NCBI GenBank assembly: GCA_034440575.1 | Contig: JAOTOL010001158.1 | Span: 186,001 to 250,000, forward strand | DNA: 64,000 nucleotides | DNA from: Imbricaverruca yamaguchii | Lineage: Eukaryota; Arthropoda; Thecostraca; Neoverrucidae | Direction of reading: 5' to 3' | Shown: positions 55,094 through 64,000 of the stretch, piece by piece | Layout of the letters: the number at the start of each line of letters is the position of its first letter | Numbering within the stretch: position 1 is the first letter of the stretch | The notes under the pieces: generated by a model | What the model was told of the DNA's origin: nothing | Seen by the model: the letters and a program-made list of their open reading frames with translations, nothing else | The model's database searches: none | Translations under genes and position numbers: made by a program

Positions 55094-55700
55094 TTAAAGC
55101 AGTGGGCCGGTTTCGAGCAAATGAGTCAGGATGACGTGGCTCGTCGTACTTGAGGCGTCGGCCTGGTTGGCGACAAAGCGCTGGCAATTAAAGCAGTACA
55201 AATAATTGTGAATAAAGGCACGGACTTGGCAGCGTCGGTATCCGGCGATAAGGGTCTTGGGAAGAATGGTAGAGGTGAAGGTAAGGGCTAAGAGGCTCGT
55301 CACGTCACTGGCCACTTTCAAATGAGGAAATACGGCGTACGTGTCACCCACTCCGACGGCTTGAGCTGCGCCTGAGTATCTTCCTCAGATAAGAAGCGGA
55401 GCTCCGGCACAAAGACGGTACCTTGGAATGTAAATGAAGGGTGATGGTGACTCACTTGCAAGAACACGTGATGGTGCAGATGAGTGTTTTGGTCTGGGCT
55501 CGGGCTTTGGGTTCGATGACGATGGTTGCGTTGACCGGGGCTTCATGTCAGGATTGGCCAAGAAGCAGACTATGAGGAGTTGCTTAGTTGGCCAGAAAAC
55601 GGTGATACGACGGACGGAAACGGCTTCTTCGACAAGCCTGATGACTATGCAATAGGTGTGGTTCGATGAATTGGATTGGTTCAGGCTGGGAACGAATTCG
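55094..55700 (-). pseudogene. non-LTR ORF1 (gag-like) fragment
   Basis: On the minus strand the first part has VFWPTKQLLIVCFLANPD near 55,590, homologous to 32,605-32,660. The second part has PKTLIAGYRRCQVRAFI then LYCFNCQRF near 55,195. This matches the I.AGY...VRP+IPNPLRC+.CQRFGH block preceding the zinc knuckles of LINE ORF1 proteins, which bind element RNA. The first CCHC knuckle is only half kept (CFNC, then no His/Cys). A frameshift and stops separate the two parts. It lies head to head with LINE copy E. Confidence 0.7.
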
Positions 55701-55755
55701 TTCCTAAATTCGTTCTTGGTATTGTTTTCTTTTATCGTGGCCATTCCATCCATAA

Positions 55756-56890
55756 ACATCAAACATGTCAAGAACAATATTTTAACCCCACTCAATTTGT
55801 TTCACTGTATTACTTCAACATTTGGAGCCGATCGTCACACACTTGTACGATTTTATTAATCCTTAGTTTTTCAATTGTAGAATTTGGCTGTATAGTTTAT
55901 GCCAATTCCTACGTCTTGAACACTTTGAACGCCAGCCAAAATACATTTATCTTCATATTGCTCGATGCAGTGACCACTTCTTCCATCCTTTCTTTAGAAA
56001 CTGACGCTGGAATTCCCCCCCCCGACGGATGTCACAGACATTTAGACATACCTCCAAAATTATATTCCGAGAACACCACCCCACACACGCGTCCTTGCAA
56101 ATTCTCCCAAATTTACCAGATTATTTATGCCCAGCCGAGAAAGGAACTGGCCTTATCATAGATTCACGTATCAAAACGTTTTCTACACAACTTCATTGCA
56201 CTATCCCACACACCATTGATCTTCCTCCACAAACTACACCATTGTGGCAGATGGCCAAACAGCATATGTGTTATCTTACAACCACTCCCAAGTCACAAAT
56301 TTACGCAGAATATGCCAAACAAAAATTACACCAGGTTCCGTTTCGTTATCACCATGTTTCTTATGTGCATACAGACGGTTCTAAAGACGTCAACCGTACA
56401 GGAAATGCGTTCTTTCGGGTCCACACGATAACACTGTTTACCAGACGACACCCCAATTTGTATCGCTGAGGTACATACCATCCTCATTGCCCTCCGTTAT
56501 ATTCGCGATTGTTTTCTCTCTCGCCCCGTGCGCAGCGTCGACATTTGTTTTCACTCCAAATGTGCTTTACAATCCGTGTCTTCACTTCTTTTGCGTCACT
56601 GCCATCATTCCACTTATGACGCGCTTCACCTGGCGGGCGAGAAGGTCCGCGTCCTGTGGGTGCCCGCTGCCCCGTCACGGCGGCACCCCGGGAGACCAAG
56701 AAGCAGACCAAGAAGCAATAGCACGATTACAGCTCCCAAACATCACAGAAATTTGACAACATTTCGAAGGCCTTAAATTATCAACACAACATAGAATTCG
56801 ACATTCTTGGAACGAGCAATGTACTGAAAACGCATACCATACACAATTACGACTCATCAAGCCTGTCAAGCATCCATGGATATCACCTTT
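55756..56890 (+). mobile_element. I/jockey-like LINE, 5'-truncated (E)
   Basis: Collinear with copy A from about 43,905 on. It shows STFGADRHTLVRFY near 55,815, LWQMAKQHMCYL near 56,243, a DGSK-type RNase H start (VHTDGSKD) near 56,365, and an EKVRVLWVPA stretch near 56,640. It ends close to 56,890 before the conserved 3' hairpin, so the 3' end is also lost. Frameshifts are present. Confidence 0.8.
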
Positions 56891-57079
56891 TTACATTACA
56901 GAACTATAGCTAGCAAGCAGGCAATACGAACGTAGCCAGACGATCTGCACAATGAATTCTTCAAACGCTTATCAGGACGATCATTTAGCACTCTTCTGAA
57001 TACTTTAAGCACTCACTGGACTATTTACATCTATGTATTTCGGACAATCCAATAAGGAGTGTCCAATTTTGTTCAGTTC

Positions 57080-57310
57080 AGTGACCACAGGAGTATGCTA
57101 GAGATCTAAATTTTAAGTATGAAACAAACATGAAGCCCAACAGCAGAGAGACCTCATATTTAAAAGAAGAACTAGGAAGAAGTCGTGTTGCTTCAGGGAG
57201 CGTATTCCAGTGACGGCCATTGGGTAGGAAAGGGGACCTTTGGAAGGATGACGTACGGCCCAGAGGCATTATGTGGCTGGCCAAATTTCGAATGTAGCTA
57301 ATTACTAAAG
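57080..57310 (-). pseudogene. LINE C-terminal domain fragment
   Basis: On the minus strand, GRTSSFQRSPFLPN...WNTLP...SSSFK is the C-terminal signature of CR1/Rex-type ORF2 proteins (R.SSF..SF.P..I..WN.LP......FK). It continues into a weak LLGFMF and then a stop at 57,078. No RT was recognised upstream on that strand. Confidence 0.6.
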
Positions 57311-57319
57311 AAGCTTTGA

Positions 57320-58262
57320 AGTGGGTAGCTAATTTCCAATATCTCTTTCGCGAGCACGTGTATGCTCATTGATTGCTGGAATATAGTTCAGATCATTTTT
57401 TTCTGAAAGTTATAATTTACGTTAAAGAGCTTGTGTGTGCTCCTAATATGCAATGCACCTCAACTGACACCGCGTTGAATTTTGCCAGAAAATGTTATTT
57501 TTTAACAAAAATCATATTAGTCGTTCTGCCTTATTTTGTAAAGTCTCTAGTGTGTTTACGTTCTGAATTGTAATACATCCGTCACAAATAGTATCACAGT
57601 AGTAGGACCTCATGCAAGTCAAGTAGGCCCTGCTGCAAGTCGTGAAATTTCATCGACAGTTGGCCGTTGTACATACTAGGCGACTGGATGCTGTAAGTTG
57701 AAGGCTCTGTTGATCTTCTGGCATATATTGTCAATTTGTTAGTGAGCATTTACATCACTGGGAAATGTCAAGTCCAGATGTTCGTGCGAGCCACGCAAAG
57801 ATTCTGGATCTCATCCGAATGTTGTTTAGACGTTTCATGCTGATGTAAGATTTGCTTTACGGCTTATGTGGAGCCTAATGTAATCATCCACCATCCAACA
57901 TATTCAATTATTTCGTAGTCACATTGAACAGTTCGTTGCAATCGCATGGAGGGTTTCGGTCGAAGGGAGGGCGTAGACAAAAATAAAGAAACATCGTTCG
58001 CAATGACGAGAATATTGCTTGTACACATTTAGCAGAATTTGATAGTTCTGGTCGGGGGCTTCCGGGAGATGGGGAGGGGGTAAACAAGGGAGGAAATGTA
58101 GCTTTCCCCTGTATATACATTGTAATTTTCAGCATCTTAGTATACGATACGTAATGTCAAAGCAATCTTTTCTTGCATTACCTTAGCGGAAAGTGACAGA
58201 CGAGTGCGAAAATGTTCACATCGTGTCGTATACTGCTGGCAGCTCGCTTAGAAAGTTGCAAT
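57320..58262. other. no recognised feature
   Basis: Nothing identifiable was seen. Part may be eroded LINE sequence upstream (minus strand) of the C-terminal fragment. Confidence 0.4.
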
Positions 58263-58267
58263 ATTTC

Positions 58268-58510
58268 AGCTCCGTAGCTCACTTTGGTAGAGGTTGGCCT
58301 GCATTGGTCTTCACTGGCCTGACAAGACATGGTTCCAGTCGCTTAGACGCTATCGTTTAGCCCCCGGCTGGGAAGGTCAGTTGGGAATTTGTCCGACAAG
58401 GCCGGGAACGAGCTACCGGGGCAGCCGTGTCGGTGCATTGACGGCACGCTAAATTCACGGTTAAAATTTCGCCGTCTAACTGGAAATCGCCGATTGGGCG
58501 GTAGAGACAG
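58268..58510 (+). mobile_element. tRNA-like SINE (family 3)
   Basis: GCTCCGTAGCTCACTTTGGTAGAG has the tRNA A-box form (TAGCTCA..TGGTAGAG), and GGTTCCAGTCGC 48 bases later resembles a B box. A non-tRNA body of about 160 bp follows to about 58,510. Flanking duplications were not found, so it could be a tRNA pseudogene. Confidence 0.55.
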
Positions 58511-58659
58511 CATTCACGCAACACGTCCTGCTTAGCAGTAGCACAATTTTTTTTCTCACGAGGTGCATAAAGCAGCGGAACTTTCTAGACGCGCTGAATT
58601 TCTATATTCAATGTCACTTGCCGCCTACGTGGTAGCAAACAAGGTGGTTCTCAGTGGTA

Positions 58660-58792
<133 letters not shown>

Positions 58793-58799
58793 TTCCTCG

Positions 58800-59940
58800 C
58801 AACGCAAATGCGCCATAAATATATTCTTTGGGTTCAGTTTTTGCACACTTTGGCTATGCACAATATGAGCCTCATCACACCTAATTTCAAGTTTGAAGAT
58901 TAACCATTATTGTAGCTCTCGTTTGTGGCTAGTACAATAGTAGTACGATTAAAATGCTGCATGTGGTGTGCCCGACGCAACAGATAATTAATGGGCAGAT
59001 GCACGAAACCTTCCTGATTAATACAAGCTCTCTTTATCTCTTTCTCCCACCTCTCTGCCTCTCTTCCACTCTCTTTCTCTACCCGCCCCCTCTTTCTCGC
59101 GTTCACCCGGCCGTGATAATGACCCGGCAGCGGGATGGAGACGTCGGCCGTAACCGCCATCTCCCGCCAACGACTCGGCACGGCGCTCAACAGTCGCACT
59201 CGAGACCAGTTTTCAGCACGCGGCCCGGCCAATAAAAGCGGTGTTAGGCCGTTGGCGAGGTCTGATGCGTCAGCTGCCGGCCGGTCCGGGCGGCCCCCAC
59301 CGCCGCCGGCGCCGACGCGACCGGCCCGCTCTGCCGGCCGCCCGATACGTGCGCCGGACGAATTTGTCACCGGTAGTGGCTGCACATGCCGTGTGTGACG
59401 CAACCGGCGCGCGGCTCGGCGCCACCTCTGCCTGATGGGATTATGTGGTGGTGCGCTCGCCGCGGGATTGAAACAGTCGTGCCGTCGCGGCGGGCGGCCA
59501 CTCAGCGGAAGGGCAAGGGTGGAGGAGATGTGACCGGATTAGCCCGACTGGCAATACTCAGCTGTAACCTGGTTATAGCGGGGATACGCTACCGAACCGC
59601 CGGCGCACCATAGCCACAATCGAAATACAGTAGTGCAGAGTACAATAATACCCTAATGGCTCAGTCCACCAGTAACATAATGAGGAAATGAAAGATAGAC
59701 ACCTGCAGCGACCGGTGCTGGCTCAAAACAATATGTCAGGAACACAAATACAAGTCTTCATTAATAAAGACCTCTTAAATAAATACTGATTCGGTTGACT
59801 TACCTGTGGCATTTGTGGCTCATCAACTTCCCCCGCCAGGGGCCCTGCGGTTAAAGTGGTTAAAATATTAGTGTATGATATATCACCAATTATTTCATAT
59901 TATTCTATGTTATATTATCAAATAGTGATGCAAAATGGTA
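58800..59940. other. pyrimidine tract and CpG-rich stretch, no gene recognised
   Basis: 59,026-59,100 on the + strand is almost pure pyrimidine (CTCTTT/CTCCCAC words). From 59,105 to 59,600 CpG is dense. That composition can mark a promoter, but no coding exon is recognisable on either side. A TTAA with CCGCAGGGCCCCTGGCGGGG on its minus-strand side at about 59,832-59,855 resembles the TTAA-element ends. Confidence 0.4.
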
Positions 59941-59944
59941 CAAA

Positions 59945-60990
59945 GTCATCATGGTAAAATGTTCTTAGTGGAGTCCCCCAGGGGTCAGTACTGGGCCATT
60001 ACTGTTCATTGTATTTGTAAATAACATTGAAAGCGGCCTGAGCAGTAAGGTTTTGAAAGCTGCGATAATTTGAAGGTCTTTAGGGCGATAACAGGTCACA
60101 ATGAGCATATCTCGCTGCAGAGACTTATACGAACTTGTGAAGTAGTCCGCAGAATGACAAATGAAATACAATTTTGATGAGTGCGAAATCATGCATGTAG
60201 GTAGGCAGCATATGAAGGCTCCATACCTGATGGGTGCCCAAGTAATATCGGTGACTCAACAAGAGAAGGACTTAGGTGTTATTCTAAACACAAAAAGGGG
60301 GGGGGGCATCAGAACAGAACAAGGAAGGAGGGAAGAAGGCACTGAGAATGCTTGGGGAAATACATAGGGATGTATCATACAGAAGTGAGGAAGTCATCAG
60401 GAAGCTCTACTGTGCATATGTCAGGCCACATTTGGAACACTGCATCCAAGCTTGGTCTCCTAGTTATGAAAATGGTTGTTGGCTTTTACAGAGAGAATAC
60501 AAAAGAGGGCTACAAAAATGGTTAATGGTATAAGCAACCTGGCATATGAGGAAAGATTGAAGAAATTGAATATGTTTTCACTTAGATATATACAAGGCTG
60601 AGATCTCATCGAGGTCTTTAAATTTGTCCATGGTCTGGAGACGGGATATCTTAGGGAAATGATTGAATTTAACAGAAATGATTCAATTATAGGTCATCAA
60701 TTAAAAATTAAAGTTAACTACAGCAGGACAAAGTTAAGGCAGTCTTTCTTCACCAACGGGGCAATAGAATACTGGAACCAGCTGCCAGAAACCATTGTCA
60801 GTGGCAGCACATTGAACACCTTTAAAAACAGCATAGGCAATCATTATAAGAATAGAGGGCTTGCTTTTAGGTATTCTAGGGAGGGCTGATCGATAGATTT
60901 GGTGGGCAACTGGTTGAGTGTCCAGAGTGCAACCAAGAAGGGCCCTTGTGGCTCATAGTTGCACTGATCTTTTATGTCTCTTTTATGTCT
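59945..60990 (+). pseudogene. CR1/L2-like LINE, 3' half
   Basis: Begins inside the RT with GVPQGSVLGPLLFIVFVNNI near 59,970-60,025. The catalytic box is eroded (AADNLKVF, with N where the second D belongs). It continues with FDECEIMHVG near 60,170, KDLGVIL near 60,268, and LYCAYVRPHLEHCIQAWSP near 60,405. C-terminal segments are YEERLKKL near 60,547 and NGAIEYWNQLPETIV near 60,757. The 3' tail ends in repeats of TTTTATGTCTC at 60,970-60,990. Several frameshifts occur, including a G run at 60,297. It resembles the fragment at 31,050-31,925. Confidence 0.82.
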
Positions 60991-60994
60991 TTAA

Positions 60995-62050
60995 ACGTCA
61001 CAGGTTGAGGCCAAGAGCTTCAAATGGTAAATCAGTTCAAGTTTAACGGTCAGGACCGTCCTGACTGATGTCCTGACTGTCTGATGTCCTGACATTTGAT
61101 GTCCTGACGTGAACATTTTCGCCCGAACAGTCACTCGTCGTGTGAGGACTCGTCTATTGAACCGCTGAATACTTTTGCATAATGTTTGATGACTTGTCGA
61201 TTGCGTCAGGGATACGGGAAGCATCCTAAGATTGGGGTGGGGTATCAGCCGTCGCCCTTCTGGTTTCACACTATTGGTTTGTATAAGTGGCTGGCATAAC
61301 AGGGAGCCCAGATTCCGTCTGGAGGCATTCAGGGACGTAATGAAGGTTGCGAAACGAGGGGAAAAGTCAGCTGTTGGGTTGGTCCTTCCATGCAACACCA
61401 AAGGTGTTGTGCTAAACTCTCCACAAAAAGTAGAGTAGATGTTTCCCTTGTCACGGGACTTGAACTGCTGTATCGTTTGCAGGCATTGCATACCTCAAGG
61501 GTCTCATGCAACATGGCAACAGGCTGCTCTATAGCTCTCCGTGGCCACATGACTGGAACCAAAAACGGCGTCGTTTAAGAGCCTTTTGCTACTTTTGCCA
61601 GCTTAGCATTACTTTTGGTCGCGGTAGATTACTGCAATGCATGATAACATTAGTGTTAAAAGGCACTAGAACAAACACCAACTGGTATATCGGTGGAGAA
61701 TCGTTTGCAGAGTTAGTGCGACCGAGGCGGTGACGAAGGCAGGGTTTTCCCAAGGTGTACCTTCCCCCCACCCCCCACCCCATCCAATTTTGTATTCAAA
61801 ACTGCCCAGAATTACCCCAATATTGTTCGCAGTCTCCACGAAAAATGTCATAAATGTCATGCTAGAGCCTATGTCCTATCATGTGCTCTTTCCGAGCATT
61901 GAAGGAATGTTGGCGTCTCAGCAGATGCCCACGATAGGCGCCAAGTCTGCAGGGCTCCCAGTGGACCATCATACGGCCCTTTTAGCTCTGGCAACAGGCA
62001 AGAGATTCTGTAGATCGATCTGAAGCCTTATATTGACGGGGACTTGACAA
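60995..62050. other. no recognised gene; short GATGTCCTGAC repeats
   Basis: TGATGTCCTGAC recurs at 61,060-61,110 next to GGTCAGGACCGTCCTGAC, a small palindrome. Nothing coding was recognised. Confidence 0.45.
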
Positions 62051-62054
62051 GCCT

Positions 62055-62590
62055 GACATTGACAGCTGTGATTGATGAGTAACGGTTGTGTTGTGTTTGT
62101 GTGACGACTGTGTGACTAATGTGCGACGGGTGAGTGACGGTTGTGTGGTGGTTGTGCGATGGATGGGTGACGATTGTGTGGTGGATGAGTGACGGCTGTG
62201 TGATGGATGAGTGACGGCTGTACGATGGATGAGCGACGGATGTGCGATGGTTGTTTGACGGCTGTGGATAGTTGTGTGACGGTTGTGCGATGAATGAGTA
62301 ACAGCTGTGTGACGGTTGTGTGGTGGATGAGTGACGGCTGTGCGATGGATGAGCGATAGATGTGCGATGTTTGTGTGACGGCTGTGTGATGGTTGTGTGG
62401 CAGCTGTGTGATGGATGAGTGACGGCTGTGCGATGGCTGTGTGACGGCTGTGCGATGGTTGTGTGACGGCTGTGCGATGGTTGTGTGACGGCTGTGCGAT
62501 GGTTGTGTGACGGCTGTACGATGGATGAGTGACGGATGTACGATGGATAAGTGACGGATGTACGATGGATGTGTGACGGCTGTTCGACTC
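62055..62590. repeat. 11/22-bp minisatellite
   Basis: Units of 11 bp of the form TGTGYGAYGGN, paired as TGTGACGGCTGTGCGATGGT plus TG, repeat about 48 times. The minus strand is open in two frames with HPSHSRHT-type repeats, and no gene is inferred. Confidence 0.9.
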
Positions 62591-62599
62591 CACCTGTGT

Positions 62600-63690
62600 G
62601 CACCATCTTCGAAGCGGAAGACAAAAGCTACCCAAGCCTATAAGTTCACATGTGAACGCTTGTGCTATCGGGGGGGGGGGGTCTTCGCCACAAATAACGC
62701 TCACAAAATGAGCGCAGCAATTCGTCGAAATGTTTATATACTACAATGTGTCATAAAACGCTAAACAACATTCACAGAGCAAGCGAAGGACTCGCCGCAG
62801 TGGCATCCGACTTGGTGTGAAGGTGCTTGGCAGCAATACCACACGTTCATGCGAGCGAATGGCGCAGCACCAGCCCCTCGATCCTGCGCGAGACCGACAC
62901 AACCACACATTTGTGCCTTGTGGGCGTGACCTGCGAGAGTGCTTCTGGCAATATCCGACGGGCGCAGGCGCGTCGAAAGCGTGCCTCAAAAGAAATAATG
63001 AAAAATGTATTTTTCACTCGGCCATAAACGATGAACAGGAAGCAATTTTGTATTTGTACTTACACAGTGCCCACAAAGAAATCCAAGCAATCGCAAGCAC
63101 TTGAATAACTGGAAGAGAGAGAGAGAGAGAGAGTGCCTCCGTTGGCGAACATGCCGCTGCTCTTAAAAAGGGCTTCATGGCCGTAACATGGCCAAATACG
63201 AAGAATTATGTGGTTTATGCTCTATCTTCCATTCCATTCCATTCCATTATATTATATCGTCATTTGCGGCATTGAAGGGAATGATTGTAAGTCATACAAC
63301 TGCTTTGTTGTAACCATTTAGACCCAAGCCCGCGCCACGCCACAGAGGAGTCACGTGACATCCTGCCAGACAGGCATGACGCCAGTCGGAGTCACGTGAC
63401 ACCCTCCCTGACCGGCGATAATAGCTGTCGGGCGGCAGCCCACGTACGTGTGAGTGGGCGTGCGTCACACGTATGTGTGTGACCTCGGCCCAGATGGACA
63501 GCACTGCTGCAGCCAAGCCTCCTGTGGTTGTGCGTGAGCGATGTAGACAAATCCAGCTGCTGGGATGGCTGGGATGAGGACACCAGCGCGCTGGGGTCCT
63601 CTGCAGTGGAAGCAGTCTCACCGCCGCAGCGATGAGACGCGAACATACCGCACTAGCCGATCCCATCCATATCGGACGGCCGCCTCACTT
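62600..63690. other. no recognised gene; small microsatellites
   Basis: Contains a G run at 62,670-62,681, a (GA)n tract at 63,113-63,134 and an (ATTCC)n tract at 63,228-63,250. Short frames only. Confidence 0.5.
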
Positions 63691-63694
63691 ACCC

Positions 63695-63840
63695 CCTTCA
63701 CCCGACCTGTGGACCACACTACCTGCCCAACATGTAGACCACACCACCTCCCCGACCTGTAGACCACACCACCTCCCCGACCTGTAGACCACACTACCTC
63801 CGCAGCCTGCGGACCACACCACTTCCGAGACATGTGGACC
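63695..63840. repeat. 25-bp minisatellite, about 6 copies
   Basis: The unit CCGACCTGTAGACCACACCA plus CCTCC is repeated, with variants such as GCAGCCTGCGGACCACACCA at the right end. Confidence 0.85.
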
Positions 63841-64000
63841 ATGTTGTATGCTTGTATGTTGCTCACCACTGCCCGACTGCCCACATCACCCGACCCGGGG
63901 ACCGACCACCACTGTCCGACCATCCACGCCACGAGCCGTACACCAGCCGGCACCGCTCGATTGTCTACACTCCCCAGCCCTCAGACCGACCACTGACGCT

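Noticed and set aside
59135..59400. CpG-rich stretch as a host promoter and first exon
   Set aside because: Composition alone. No recognisable exon, TATA box or coding similarity is nearby, so it is kept only as a described region.
62028..62704. Long His/Ser/Thr/Gln-rich frames on the minus strand
   Set aside because: They follow the 11/22-bp minisatellite in two frames at once and contain no domain.

Overview
This is metazoan nuclear DNA. It has no operons and no bacterial genes. It contains spliced DNA transposons, LTR and non-LTR retrotransposons, tRNA-derived SINEs, microsatellites and many minisatellites. A short run of (TTAGG)n, seen as CCTAA on the + strand near 18,355, is the arthropod-type telomere repeat. 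Together with the element families this fits an arthropod, possibly a crustacean, but the species cannot be named from the sequence. I found no convincing single-copy host gene. Almost every recognisable protein belongs to a mobile element, and most are broken.

Layout. 1-1.6 kb: decayed pogo/Tigger transposase. 4.8-10.9 kb: hairpin-bearing and GC-rich minisatellites, with a mariner fragment between them. 11.6-12.1 kb: two small LINE pieces. 13.5-14.7 kb: Harbinger fragment and one copy of a dispersed repeat. 14.8-15.05 kb: compound microsatellite. 15.9-17.85 kb: 5'-truncated I/jockey-like LINE (copy B). 19.1-20 kb: a degraded reverse transcriptase. 21.8-23.75 kb: a 2-kb array of 22-bp units. 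23.85-27.86 kb (minus): a CR1-like LINE interrupted by an 842-bp TTAA-bounded insertion, with a 55-bp tandem array at its 5' end. 29.4-30.4 kb: a second TTAA-bounded element. 31-32 kb (minus): CR1/L2-like fragment.

32.7-41.1 kb is the clearest part. An old, mutated Ty3/gypsy element carries a SINE insertion and is split by a young, nearly intact second Ty3/gypsy element at 33,850-38,312. The young element has two 261-bp LTRs that differ at only two positions, a 5-bp target duplication, and gag, protease and pol in three successive -1 frames. 41.1-45.4 kb is the longest copy (A) of the I/jockey-like LINE, which recurs as copies B-F elsewhere in the window. 45.57-49.45 kb is a PIF/Harbinger transposon with terminal inverted repeats, a spliced transposase pseudogene and a SINE in an intron. 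It is followed directly by a 108-bp foldback. 50.8-57.3 kb holds another SINE, inverted LINE fragments, an uncharacterised repeated protein domain and CR1-like pieces. 58-64 kb holds a third tRNA-like SINE, (TA)n, a CpG-rich stretch, a CR1/L2-like LINE 3' half and two minisatellites.

The window reads as a record of layered insertions. Insertion order can be deduced from nesting and target-site duplications. The two points most worth follow-up are the three-frame expression plan of the young LTR element, which has a candidate slippery site at the protease/pol junction and no recognisable tRNA primer site, and the TTAA-bounded non-autonomous elements that carry clustered AGGTCA half-sites.
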